From the NCBI RefSeq assembly GCF_946476835.1, contig NZ_CAMKWA010000005.1:62001-126000 (forward strand): DNA of 64,000 nt, read 5' to 3'. How positions within the stretch are numbered: position 1 is the stretch's first letter; every line of letters starts with the position of its first letter. Origin of the DNA: an uncultured Neokomagataea sp. Lineage in GTDB: Bacteria; Pseudomonadota; Alphaproteobacteria; Acetobacterales; Acetobacteraceae. The translations under genes were made by a program, and so were the position numbers. A model generated the notes under the pieces. The model was not told the origin of the DNA. It did no database searches and saw only the letters and a list, made by a program, of their open reading frames with translations. Below, one piece after another: positions 45,101-53,089 of this stretch.

Positions 45101-45879
45101 ACCCTGTTCTGGAAATTATTGTCCTTGATGATGCATCCCAAGACGGTAGCCCAACTATTGCCAAAGAAACGGCACGCCATTGGGAGCGTACTATTCGCCT
45201 CGTCACCAGTCGCACCCCTTCTGGATCCGTCTTTCAGCAATGGCAAAAAGGCCTCGAACTCGCTCGTGGCGAGTGGGTATGGATTGCTGAAGCAGACGAC
45301 CTGTGTGATTCAACCTTTATCGAGACCCTACTCAACGCGGCCTTACAAAAACCCAACGCCGTTATGGCTTTTTCCGATAGCCGCGCCATAGACCCCGAAG
45401 GACGCGTACTCTACCCAAGCTACAAACCTTACTGCGCCGAAAGTACCGGTATTTTACTGAACCATGATGCTTGCTTTAATGGCAGAAACTTTATCCAATC
45501 CTGCCTCTTGGAACGCAATACCATCTTGAATGTAAGCAGTGCCATCTTCAAGCGAACAGCACTGCGCAAAGCGCTCCAACGCTGCAAAAATGATCTTAAA
45601 ACCTATAAAATAGCCGGTGATTGGCGCACATACATTGAATTACTTGACCACGATAATGCCGAAATCATTTACGTAAGCAAAGCTCTAAATAGTCACCGCA
45701 GACATGATCAATCTGCCACGCACTCTTTAGACTATACGACCCATTTAAACGAAATACACTCTATTCATACTCTTTTACAAAAACGATTCACCTTACCTAA
45801 AGAAAAAATAACAATACAAAATCAATACAGAAAATATATTGATAAAACTTTTACAAGACAAAAAATTCAATCATTCTAA
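42160..45879 (+). CDS. Mosaic glycosyltransferase (tandem repeats, WbsX, GT4, GT2)
   Basis: A 1239-residue protein from four parts. Residues about 15-210 contain related units near 50 residues long, each with FDPxxY and an HY-EGRRP-like end. Residues 238-590 form a WbsX/glycoside hydrolase 99-like domain (YLPQFHAIPENNTWWGQGF, YYWFNNKRLLETP, NAWNEWAEGAYLEPD). Residues about 592-950 are a GT4-type GT-B domain with the late LTSREDPYPSVVLEAIAAGLPC and ETGGIPDL blocks. Residues about 954-1200 are a GT2-type GT-A domain (ISVIVPSYNYAHYL, VLDDASQDGS, WIAEADD as the DxD-type site). It starts at TTG, with AGGAA about eight bases upstream. It lacks membrane helices. Role: assembly of a surface polysaccharide, inferred. 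Confidence 0.85.
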   Translation: MKVINFITETSTLQVIGHSGLFDTIYYIKNNPDLKEIGTESLRHYHIHGWKEGRKPNQFFDPKWYILQNRDVQQDPLLHYITYGEREGRRPISWFDPVWYKKTYSIPDGMLALTHYLLNRQRPEIRPIPEFDPAFYLKTYKDVAAANMDPLEHYMLQGFKEDRRPFEGFDPFYYRRRYLKSTPDSNPLLHYLNNKTRPDIHLSKPSDDITVFRDVKRFSCAGPFFETQKPLPKNTVKRARILAYYLPQFHAIPENNTWWGQGFTEWTNTARAMPRFAGHYQPRIPRDLGHYTINSSKLLEEQARMAKKSGIEGFVFYFYWFNNKRLLETPLEILLNHPEIDLPFCLMWANENWSRRWDGSEDDLLIAQDYHSDDDDALIDCFARHMKDPRYIHVNQRPLLKIYRPDTIPNTKKTIARWRKLFKTRHGLTPLIVTGQAFNSADPRPFGADGAFEFPPHKIVNGRALLNDDVTLFDEDFSGQIYDYEDVVTHALQENSTPYPLIRTACPSWDNDARRQGKGLVLHGSTPSLYKKWLNGLITYAQNNPFHNETIVCVNAWNEWAEGAYLEPDQHFGSAYLNATAEACAGFHTTQNTTKLLLIGHDAFPAGAQTLLLEIARTLKSTRGFDLRFVLLDGGALLDEYRKIAPVDILPSDTPDLTEKLKQLHHDGFQHAILNSGASASISPFLNTAQIAFTFLIHELPFIIQERNLRPSMDIACTLARSIITPAPFVAQQLALSDNPKLHILPQGLYTHIQYSTAIRRDLRAQIGLINEEKLVIGIGYADIRKGFDLFLQLWRNLPTNTHALWLGDIDPTLHNGLKRDLNYASKSKRFHMLGHVKNVSEWLSAADFFALTSREDPYPSVVLEAIAAGLPCFAFNETGGIPDLLHALNAEPHALLQHHTLPFGHVHDMAQAISKSSAPTAQQRKLQSQRMAQRFNFTHYVDRLLAQTNPNLPRISVIVPSYNYAHYLAQRLASIFAQTHPVLEIIVLDDASQDGSPTIAKETARHWERTIRLVTSRTPSGSVFQQWQKGLELARGEWVWIAEADDLCDSTFIETLLNAALQKPNAVMAFSDSRAIDPEGRVLYPSYKPYCAESTGILLNHDACFNGRNFIQSCLLERNTILNVSSAIFKRTALRKALQRCKNDLKTYKIAGDWRTYIELLDHDNAEIIYVSKALNSHRRHDQSATHSLDYTTHLNEIHSIHTLLQKRFTLPKEKITIQNQYRKYIDKTFTRQKIQSF

Positions 45880-45912
45880 AATGTAACATTCATACAAAGA
45901 AGATAAAATTCT

Positions 45913-46506
45913 ATGGACACTAATCTCCTTGTCGGCGACCTAATAAGAACAAAAGAATCATCTGTAAATCAAAACTTGACCGACCTAGGAAAGAGGGCAC
46001 GAGGACCATATTTTTTAGGAAGACACCCCGCTCTTGTACTGCAAAGAGGTATTTATGGATACGGTGCCCGAGACCTCGCTACCATCACCTACAAACAAAA
46101 AAATGGCAAATGGTCTAATCGAAACACAATAATTTGTTTACGATACTTTGAACTCGTTTCAAGACCTCAAAAAAGTGCTTTCCTCAACCCATTTAAAACA
46201 TGGGAAGCTTATGAACAAAGGCGCAGCATTACCCTCGTCAAATCTAAAAAGTGCGTTTACAGTTTTCAGTGGGCCAACTCTGTCTGCACAACAGACCCTG
46301 ATACCCCTTTGATGTATCAGCCACTGCCCATGTCTCACGCTGAATTAAGAGCATATATCCGCCTGGCGCTTTCCAAAACAAGCGATCATGAATCACGACG
46401 AGAAAACGGTGTGATGCCCAGAGAGTATTTAGATGAAATATTCCAGCGCACAACGATGAATTTTGACCCTGTATTCGAAGAATATGCAATCCAAATACAA
46501 ACTTAA
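45913..46506 (+). CDS. Unknown protein behind the glycosyltransferase gene
   Basis: A 197-residue cytoplasmic-looking protein that I do not recognise. It is basic and rich in aromatic residues (RHPALVLQRGIYGYGARDL, LRYFELVSRPQ, CVYSFQWANSVC). There are three Cys residues but no metal-binding arrangement or catalytic motif, and neither signal peptide nor membrane span. It follows the mosaic glycosyltransferase gene by 33 bases on the same strand and shares its AT-rich composition, so both probably belong to one transcript and one acquisition event. Confidence 0.6.
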   Translation: MDTNLLVGDLIRTKESSVNQNLTDLGKRARGPYFLGRHPALVLQRGIYGYGARDLATITYKQKNGKWSNRNTIICLRYFELVSRPQKSAFLNPFKTWEAYEQRRSITLVKSKKCVYSFQWANSVCTTDPDTPLMYQPLPMSHAELRAYIRLALSKTSDHESRRENGVMPREYLDEIFQRTTMNFDPVFEEYAIQIQT

Positions 46507-46552
46507 CAGAACTAAATTACTATCATCACGATCTCAAATTAGTGTTTCATAA

Positions 46553-46762
46553 CTTTATGATTGCTACCTAATCCAACCCACAGCATCTGCTCCAGAAAGT
46601 TTTCTCTTTGTTTCTATTCATGAGAGTGATGAAAATTTAGGACGTGCCGCCTTATCCGTAATCGAACGCTCTGTAACCGAAAAACAATACCGTACAGAAC
46701 ACTCATTTCTTTCACGGATTACACCACACCTTGAACCCCATATTCTGAACGCAGCTTTCTAG
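46553..46762 (+). pseudogene. Decayed reading frame
   Basis: An open frame of about 69 codons lies between a TAA and a TAG at 46760-46762, with no ATG, GTG or TTG near its beginning. The codons look coding (APESFLFVSIHESDENLGRAA, later RITPHLEPHILNAAF), so it appears to be the 3-prime remnant of a gene that lost its start. The protein family is not recognised. It occupies most of the 292-base gap between the unknown protein and the SDR gene. Confidence 0.4.
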
Positions 46763-46792
46763 GGTGGATCTTCGTGACAAAAACCCACCCTA
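46760..46792. terminator. Hairpin behind the decayed frame
   Basis: TAGGGTGG (46760-46767) and CCACCCTA (46785-46792) form an 8-bp stem with a 17-base loop between convergent units; it may end transcription of the SDR gene on the minus strand as well. Confidence 0.45.
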
Positions 46793-46798
46793 AAACGA

Positions 46799-47659
46799 TC
46801 AACCATTCACAATAATACCGCCATTCACATGCAACGTCTGCCCCGTCACAAAAGAAGCATCATCACTAGCTAAATATACATAGGCTGGCCCCAACTCCGC
46901 AGGGTCTGCGCAACGTTGCATAGGAGTGCTTTTCGTCAAATCAGCAACCGTCTGCGGGTCAATAGGCCCCCAACTTGCAGGTTGCAAAGGTGTCCATACC
47001 GGGCCAGGTGCCACCGCATTCACCCGCACACCATGAGACACCAACTCTAAGGCCAAAGCACGTGTAAAACCGAGTTCTGCGGCCTTAGTAGTCGAGTATG
47101 CAAGCAACGCCTTATTACCCATAAAGGCATTAATAGACGACGTATTAATAATTGCACCGCCTGACGACAAATGCGGGACAGCTGAGCGCGCCAGATAAAA
47201 ATATCCATTGATATTAATATCCATATGGCGCTGCCACTCATCATCAGAAATTGAGCAAATATCTTCACTCACAACCTGAATACCAGCATTATTGACTAAT
47301 ATATCAAGACCACCAAACTCACGAACGACCTGCTCGACCGCATTTTTACATACGCTGCTAGAAGCAACATCACCCGCAATCGCCAGAGCCTTGCGCCCCT
47401 CAGCCTCAATGAGACGGACTGTCTCTTGGGCATCATCATGCTCTTCCAAATAAAGAAACGCTACATCCGCCCCCTCACGGGCGAAGTGCAGCGCTACAGA
47501 ACGACCAATCCCGCTATCACCACCGCTGATCAATGCCTTTTTGCCCGCAAGCTTACCGCTCCCGCGATAATCTTCACGGATATGTACAGCCAAGGGCTCT
47601 AACGCAGACTCTTTGCCCGGTTGATGTTCCTGCGATTGCGGAGGGATTGTTGTGGGCAT
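46799..47659 (-). CDS. Short-chain dehydrogenase/reductase
   Basis: A 286-residue SDR of the extended GsiB/YhdF-like type. After about 40 N-terminal residues comes the Rossmann motif ISGGDSGIGRSVAL (G46-G52), NNAG at about 125, Ser in INTSSINAF and YSTTK with the catalytic Tyr and Lys. VAPGPVWTPLQP and NGGIIVNG are the C-terminal family blocks. These enzymes use NAD(P)H, and the long N-terminus is typical of stress-induced members; the substrate is unknown. Confidence 0.9.
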   Translation of the reverse strand: MPTTIPPQSQEHQPGKESALEPLAVHIREDYRGSGKLAGKKALISGGDSGIGRSVALHFAREGADVAFLYLEEHDDAQETVRLIEAEGRKALAIAGDVASSSVCKNAVEQVVREFGGLDILVNNAGIQVVSEDICSISDDEWQRHMDININGYFYLARSAVPHLSSGGAIINTSSINAFMGNKALLAYSTTKAAELGFTRALALELVSHGVRVNAVAPGPVWTPLQPASWGPIDPQTVADLTKSTPMQRCADPAELGPAYVYLASDDASFVTGQTLHVNGGIIVNG

Positions 47660-47735
47660 AACAGAAACTCGCTCAAAGTTTTTTGCCCCTTACACATAAG
47701 AAGCACTCTGCACGAGAAAACGCTGCCCACTCCCT

Positions 47736-47776
47736 GACTGTTGCCTCCATCACCTATCTGTGAAGATAGAACAGTC
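47736..47776. other. Nested hairpin between serS and the SDR gene
   Basis: GACTGTT (47736-47742) pairs with AACAGTC (47770-47776) and encloses CTATCT/AGATAG. It lies downstream of serS and upstream of the SDR gene, and could be a terminator without a T-tract or a leader structure. Confidence 0.35.
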
Positions 47777-47803
47777 AGAAAAAACATCACTCCGCATAAC
47801 GGC

Positions 47804-49072
47804 TTAAACCGCCGTAATAACCTTCATACCCCCCATATAAGGAACCAAAGCTTCTGGCACCGTGATGCTGCCATCTTCATTTTGATATGTTTCCATAAGC
47901 GCAATCATCGTACGCCCGAGCGCGAGGCCAGAACCATTCAACGTATGCACAAACGCTGGCCCCTTAGCCGTCCGATAACGCGCATTCATACGACGCGCCT
48001 GAAACGCACGTGTATTAGAGCACGATGAAATTTCACGCCACGCCCCCTGCCCAGGCAACCATGCTTCAAGATCATAAGTCTTAGCTGCCCCAAAACCCGT
48101 ATCACCTGCACAAAGCAGCATACGACGGAAAGGAATTTCCAACCGCTCCAGCACTGTTTCTGCAGCCCGCGTCATGCGTTCATGTTCATCATCGCTTGTC
48201 TCAGGCGCAACCACGGACACCAACTCACATTTCATGAATTGATGCTGACGCAACATGCCGCGTACGTCACGACCAGCAGAGCCAGCTTCTGAACGGAAGC
48301 ATGCGGACAGTGCCGTCATACGGATTGGCAACGCAGTCTCTGGAAGAATATCTCCCATAACCGAAGCTGTTAAAGGTACTTCAGCGGTGGGGATTAACCA
48401 GCGCCCATCTTCCGTCCGAAAAGACTCTTCCGAAAACTTCGGCAGCTTATCCGTGCCATACATGGCATCATCGCCAACCAAAAGCGGCACGGTCGTTTCG
48501 CTATAACCAAACTCCGTGGTGTGCGTGTCGAGCATAAACTGCCCTAAAGCACGCTCCAAACGCGCCAAAGCACCACGCAGCATGACAAACCGTGCACCAG
48601 ACAATTTGCTAGCCGTCGGGAAATCCATCAGGCCGAGTTGTTCACCTAATTCAAAGTGCTGCTTTGGCGTGAACGCGAAATCACGCACCGTGCCACGCTC
48701 ATGAACAACAACATTATCGCTCTCATCCTTGCCATCCGGCACAGAAGAATCAAGCTGGTTCGGCAATGCTTTGAGCACATCATCAATGCCCGCCTGCAAA
48801 ACATTTGCCTTCTCTTCCAACGTCACGATCTCTTCACGCAGAGCAACAGCCCGCGCTTCCAACTCGCTCGTATCCGCACCGCTGCGCTTACCCTGACCGA
48901 TCTCTTTCGCGATGGTCTTTCGTGCCGCTTGTGCATCTTGCAGCGCTGCTAAAGCCGTACGACGGGCTTCGTCTTCTTCAACAATCTTCTGCCCGACTGG
49001 AGCAAGGCCACGGCGCTTAAGAGCTGTATCGAACGCATTCGGATCCGCGCGCAGGGCTTTAAGGTCGTGCAT
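47804..49072 (-). CDS. serS: Seryl-tRNA synthetase
   Basis: A 422-residue class II synthetase. An N-terminal antiparallel coiled coil (about 25-110, with [22 protein letters not shown]) binds the long arm of tRNA-Ser. The catalytic core carries TAEVPLTA, motif 2 [21 protein letters not shown] and motif 3 [20 protein letters not shown]. The order tatC-serS fits the conserved alphaproteobacterial cluster; 29 bases separate them. Confidence 0.95.
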   Translation of the reverse strand: MHDLKALRADPNAFDTALKRRGLAPVGQKIVEEDEARRTALAALQDAQAARKTIAKEIGQGKRSGADTSELEARAVALREEIVTLEEKANVLQAGIDDVLKALPNQLDSSVPDGKDESDNVVVHERGTVRDFAFTPKQHFELGEQLGLMDFPTASKLSGARFVMLRGALARLERALGQFMLDTHTTEFGYSETTVPLLVGDDAMYGTDKLPKFSEESFRTEDGRWLIPTAEVPLTASVMGDILPETALPIRMTALSACFRSEAGSAGRDVRGMLRQHQFMKCELVSVVAPETSDDEHERMTRAAETVLERLEIPFRRMLLCAGDTGFGAAKTYDLEAWLPGQGAWREISSCSNTRAFQARRMNARYRTAKGPAFVHTLNGSGLALGRTMIALMETYQNEDGSITVPEALVPYMGGMKVITAV

Positions 49073-49101
49073 GGTTCAGGCTCCGTTTCTTCGTCTTACA
49101 A

Positions 49102-49887
49102 TCAATCAACATCATCAGGCTCCGGCTTTGGCTCAACCAAACGTGCCGTAAGAATAGAGACCTCATACAACGCCACTAGCGGAACTGCGAGGCTCAACAT
49201 CGTAATCGCATCTGGTGGTGCAATCACAGCAGAGACTGCAAAAGACGCCACAACCGCATAACGACGGAATTTCTTTAACTGAGCGACACTCACTAACCCA
49301 ACACGCGCCAAGAGCGTCAAAACAACCGGCAATTCAAAACACACCCCAAAAGCAAGGATCATTTTGGTGACCAAAGTGAGGTATTCTGAAACCTTCGCTT
49401 GCAGCTCAATCTGCATCCCATCACTACCGGGCGCACCGCTCTGGAACGATAGGAAAAACTGCCATGCAAACGGGAAGACAACGTAGTAAGCCAGCGCTGC
49501 CCCCATCAAAAACATCACCGGCGTTGCCACCAAAAACGGTGCAAACGCTTTCTTCTCACTACGATACAAACCCGGTGCAATAAAAATCCAAGCCTGAATG
49601 GCAATCATCGGAAAAGATAAGAACGTCGCCCCGAACAAAGCCACACGAATATACGTAAAAAACGCTTCATAAAGCGCCGTATAAATCAAATGTGGCTGCT
49701 CCCCCTTCTGCCGCATGATTGTGCCCAAAGGCGCAGCCAGAAACCGATACAATTCACCTGAGAAATGATAACAAATCCCAAAAGCCACCACGAACGTCGC
49801 AATAGACCAGATCAATCGCCGCCGAAGCTCTACAATATGCTCCAGCAAAGGCATCGGCTTATCATCAAGTGCATCCGCCTCGCTCAT
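49102..49887 (-). CDS. tatC: Twin-arginine translocase subunit TatC
   Basis: A 261-residue polytopic inner-membrane protein with six hydrophobic segments. The N-terminal LLEHIVELRRRLIWSI and the first periplasmic loop precede LSFPMIAIQAWIFIAPGLYRSEKKAF, the characteristic TatC block that binds the twin-Arg signal. It exports folded, cofactor-containing enzymes, relevant to acetic acid bacteria with many periplasmic redox proteins. The start overlaps the tatB stop by four bases. Confidence 0.93.
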   Translation of the reverse strand: MSEADALDDKPMPLLEHIVELRRRLIWSIATFVVAFGICYHFSGELYRFLAAPLGTIMRQKGEQPHLIYTALYEAFFTYIRVALFGATFLSFPMIAIQAWIFIAPGLYRSEKKAFAPFLVATPVMFLMGAALAYYVVFPFAWQFFLSFQSGAPGSDGMQIELQAKVSEYLTLVTKMILAFGVCFELPVVLTLLARVGLVSVAQLKKFRRYAVVASFAVSAVIAPPDAITMLSLAVPLVALYEVSILTARLVEPKPEPDDVD

Positions 49888-50462
49888 GCCTGCGTCTCCT
49901 CACGTCTAATCGGCACACGGCGGCCATGATGGAGCGTCCGCACCGGGGGTAAAATATGCGGAGCCTCCCAGCGGGAACGCTCTCTTAATAAACGACGCGC
50001 CGTACTCGGCGGCATAATCACAGGCGCCTGCGCGACATCCTCATTTAACACATGCTCAACAACAGGCTGCTCTACCGGCACTCCCCCACCAAACGACTCA
50101 TATGCGTCAGGCATGGGTGGCGGTGGTGGCAAGGGCGCAGGGGGCACGCGCGGTAATGCCGATGGGTCATGCTTGTCATCCAGTGACAAACCTTCTCTCA
50201 AAGAGCCATCTGCATCAACAAAACGCCCAACACGGTCACGCAGATTGAAATTCCGTAAATTTCGGAACTCATCACGCGCATCAGAGAGATCCGCTTCGCG
50301 CACCATATCATCCACATGAGACTGAAACTCTGAAGCCATACGCCTCATCGCTTTAATCCCATTCGAAATTGTACGGATCGCAACAGGCAGGTCTTTCGGG
50401 CGGATAAAAATCATCGCCACGATCACGAACAGCGCAATCTCAGAAAAACTAAAGTCGAACAT
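49884..50462 (-). CDS. tatB: Twin-arginine translocase subunit TatB
   Basis: A 192-residue TatB. One N-terminal transmembrane helix (about 5-20), then Pro in IFIRPKDLPVAIR and an amphipathic helix (MRRMASEFQSHVDDMVREADLSDARDEF), followed by a long disordered Pro-rich tail with Arg clusters at the end. It hands precursors to TatC. No tatA is found between tatB and scpB, where only 32 bases remain; TatA must be encoded elsewhere if the three-component system is present. Confidence 0.9.
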   Translation of the reverse strand: MFDFSFSEIALFVIVAMIFIRPKDLPVAIRTISNGIKAMRRMASEFQSHVDDMVREADLSDARDEFRNLRNFNLRDRVGRFVDADGSLREGLSLDDKHDPSALPRVPPAPLPPPPPMPDAYESFGGGVPVEQPVVEHVLNEDVAQAPVIMPPSTARRLLRERSRWEAPHILPPVRTLHHGRRVPIRREETQA

Positions 50463-50494
50463 GCGCCAACCCTACCCCTTCACAGCCTTCTCGC

Positions 50495-51082
50495 CTATCC
50501 TTCATCTTGCGGATCACGCGTCATTCCTGCCGTTTCTGCGTCTTCTGTCGCCGCACGATCTAACAAGAAGTCCTCTCGGCGCGGCAACGCAGCCAGAGAA
50601 GATAAACCGAACACTTCTAAAAAACGTGCTGTTGTACCCCATAATACCGGCCGGCCCGGCACATCTTTTCGCCCTTTTGGAGACACCAAACCATCTTCCA
50701 AAAGCGCATCCAACACCGCCTGCCCTAAGGAGACCCCGCGTACAGCTTCAACTTCTGAGCGCGTACATGGCTGATGATATGCAATAACAGCAAGCGTCTC
50801 CATCACACTCCTGCTCAAACGCCGTGGTTTCTCAATAACCCGCGTCAAAGCGCCTGCATATTCGGCACGTGTCCGAAACTGCCAGCCACCAGCCACCTCA
50901 ACCAATTCAATCGCATGATGCTCAAAGCGCTTTTGTATCTCCAAAAGCACTTCTGGAGCATGTGCCTCCAAATCTTGCGAACGTAAAAGATCTACCATTG
51001 CTGATAAGCGAACAGGCTCTGGAGAGGCAAAAATCAATGCTTCCAGCAAACATGCTGCATCCATGTTCTTCGCGCCCTTCAT
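50495..51082 (-). CDS. scpB: Segregation and condensation protein ScpB
   Basis: A 195-residue ScpB with two winged-helix domains (ALIFASPEPVRLSAM; PRRLSRSVMETLAVIAYHQPCTRSEVEAVRGVSLGQAVLDALLEDGLV; FLEVFGLSSLAALP). It forms the SMC-ScpAB condensin with ScpA. The start overlaps the scpA stop by four bases (ATGA), so the two are coupled. Confidence 0.93.
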   Translation of the reverse strand: MKGAKNMDAACLLEALIFASPEPVRLSAMVDLLRSQDLEAHAPEVLLEIQKRFEHHAIELVEVAGGWQFRTRAEYAGALTRVIEKPRRLSRSVMETLAVIAYHQPCTRSEVEAVRGVSLGQAVLDALLEDGLVSPKGRKDVPGRPVLWGTTARFLEVFGLSSLAALPRREDFLLDRAATEDAETAGMTRDPQDEG

Positions 51083-51879
51083 GGCACACTCCGAAAATGA
51101 ATATCGGCAAAAGCTTCATCTTGCCGCAGTTGAATACGGCCTGTTTTAGCCATTTCCAGCCCTGCGACTAGAGAGCCTGCCAGAGCAGCATGCCGTCCAA
51201 TGGTCGTTTCTTCTTCTGGAAAAATATCCGGTACGATTGCATTCAAAGCGTACCATTCTTCCCCCACCCCATCTGACAACATGGCTTTTAACCGCGCCAA
51301 AGCATCTTGCACGCTCCAATATCGACGTATTTTAGGCGTATAAACACGCTTCTTAAACGTTCTACGACGTGCAGACAGATAAGACGTGATCAACGATGTC
51401 AGGTCTACTTTCAACCCAGAGCGATCAATTTCAGTATGATCTTCTCCCGCCCCCCGGCGAAAAACATCAACGCCTAATTTGGGCTGTTTTCCAAGCCACA
51501 AGGCAGCTTCACGCATTTGCTCCAACGCAACCAAGCGCCCTTGCAATAATTCTACGGCTTCTTCAGCTGTGGCGTCATTTTGTTCTGCAGGCAGCAGCAA
51601 ACGTGACTTTAACCAGGCCAACCACGCCGCCATAACCAACCAATCAGCAGCCAATTCCAGCCGAAAAGAACGTGCTTCAGCACGCGCCTTTTCCACCAGA
51701 GCAAGATACTGCTCCACCAATTGCAGAATGGAAATCTGAGCCAAGTCCACTTTCTGCGCCCGAGCTAACTCAAGCAACAGATCTAGAGGCCCCTCATAAC
51801 CATCCAGCGTAAGGTGGAGCGTATCGTCGTTCAAAGCACACTCAGAACTGGGCTGGCGTACACGCAATAGACTGCGCAT
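51079..51879 (-). CDS. scpA: Segregation and condensation protein ScpA (kleisin)
   Basis: Up to 266 residues. The kleisin start LTLDGYEGPLDLLLELARAQKVDLAQI binds the SMC neck, and the C-terminal winged helix ends with KTGRIQLRQDEAFADI, which contacts the SMC head. The only ATG, at 51879, makes the gene overlap the upstream SPOR gene by 38 bases. A TTG at 51834 would begin just behind the SPOR stop and give an N-terminus closer to other ScpA proteins. In other Alphaproteobacteria nagZ usually lies between the SPOR gene and scpA; it is absent here. Confidence 0.9.
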   Translation of the reverse strand: MRSLLRVRQPSSECALNDDTLHLTLDGYEGPLDLLLELARAQKVDLAQISILQLVEQYLALVEKARAEARSFRLELAADWLVMAAWLAWLKSRLLLPAEQNDATAEEAVELLQGRLVALEQMREAALWLGKQPKLGVDVFRRGAGEDHTEIDRSGLKVDLTSLITSYLSARRRTFKKRVYTPKIRRYWSVQDALARLKAMLSDGVGEEWYALNAIVPDIFPEEETTIGRHAALAGSLVAGLEMAKTGRIQLRQDEAFADIHFRSVP

Positions 51880-53089
51880 GCAGCTTCACACAAAACGCAC
51901 GGGCAGCCTTACTATCAGCAAAACCACCAATACGGAGACGTACAAAACTACGATCCCCCTGCGTCGTATGCTCAAAAAGCGGCGTATGCCCACTCAGTAG
52001 ACCAGCAGCACGTGCGCGCAAGGTCTCCCATTCATGATGCGCCATGGCTTCACTATTGAGTGCAGCCAATTGCACCTCATGATGCCCACTACCCAGTGCA
52101 GCGTGCGACGTATCATCACTCTCCGGCACAGGAGAGGGCGGCGGCAATGGAGCAGCCACAGCAGGGCGCGGTGTCGGAGCAGGCCCAACCTCTTGCCGAA
52201 TAATACGCTCTCGCTCCGGAGAAACCCGTCGTGACGTCACAGCGGACCGTACAGCCGGCAAAGAAGGCGTCTCTGCCGCATCGCCATCATCATCACTCGA
52301 TGTCGCCGCTTTAGCAGCTTTCACTGGCGCTGGTGGCAGAGCATGCTTGACAGGTGCAGGTACTTCATCCTGTACCGCCGGAGTAGGTGTCACTGCAGCC
52401 AACTGTGTCTGCCCTCCCCCCACTGCACCTGATGCAGCACCATCTTTCGGCTGTGCATTCAGTGATGACACCCCCACCGGCTTCTCGTCCGTAACAGCAG
52501 GAGCCGTAACCATATTTTGTGCAACCGGCCTTGGTTCCGGAGGCGCACCATACTGCCGGGCAAAAGCCTTCGTATCGGGCTGTTCTGGCCCCGGGGCCAA
52601 ATGCGCCTCTCCGCTACCCGTCATATCCGTACTGTCATCACCGGCCATCAACTGCATTCCACCGGGATCTGCCGGAACTTCACGTACGGCCCCCGGCGGC
52701 GGCCCAATAATCGGTACACCACCGTGATGCTTACCAACCAAGCTCCAACCACCAACTGCAACCAGCAAAACAGCACCAATGCCGACAGCACCACCGACGA
52801 GCTTACGCGTCGCCGGATCGCTCCCAAGGAACGACATAAATCCGGCACCAGCAGCCGCCTTTACCTTCCCCTGCCCAGCCGGTGACGCCGCATTCGCAGG
52901 ACGTGCCGCGCCACGACGGCGAGACGGCACATCATCATAATCTTGGCTCAACCGTTCACGCCCTTGCGGACGGCTCTCCGGGGGCCGTGCAGCAGGTCCA
53001 CGGTCATCGCCTCCCCCGAGCGGACGGCGAGGAAGATCATCCCGCCGTGGTGGTTCATCATGCCGATAGCCGTCACCACCATCTGCCAT
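51842..53089 (-). CDS. SPOR domain protein, single-span membrane protein
   Basis: A 415-residue protein with an Arg-, Asp-, Pro-rich cytoplasmic N-terminus (about 1-85), one transmembrane helix (about 90-115, LVGGAVGIGAVLLVAVGG), a long Pro- and Ala-rich periplasmic linker and a C-terminal SPOR domain (about 340-415, RLRIGGFADSKAARAFCVKL). SPOR binds glycan strands lacking stem peptides at the division site. The position between argS and scpA matches the usual SPOR gene of the cluster. The argS stop overlaps its start by one base. Confidence 0.85.
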   Translation of the reverse strand: MADGGDGYRHDEPPRRDDLPRRPLGGGDDRGPAARPPESRPQGRERLSQDYDDVPSRRRGAARPANAASPAGQGKVKAAAGAGFMSFLGSDPATRKLVGGAVGIGAVLLVAVGGWSLVGKHHGGVPIIGPPPGAVREVPADPGGMQLMAGDDSTDMTGSGEAHLAPGPEQPDTKAFARQYGAPPEPRPVAQNMVTAPAVTDEKPVGVSSLNAQPKDGAASGAVGGGQTQLAAVTPTPAVQDEVPAPVKHALPPAPVKAAKAATSSDDDGDAAETPSLPAVRSAVTSRRVSPERERIIRQEVGPAPTPRPAVAAPLPPPSPVPESDDTSHAALGSGHHEVQLAALNSEAMAHHEWETLRARAAGLLSGHTPLFEHTTQGDRSFVRLRIGGFADSKAARAFCVKLHAQSIACTPAQF

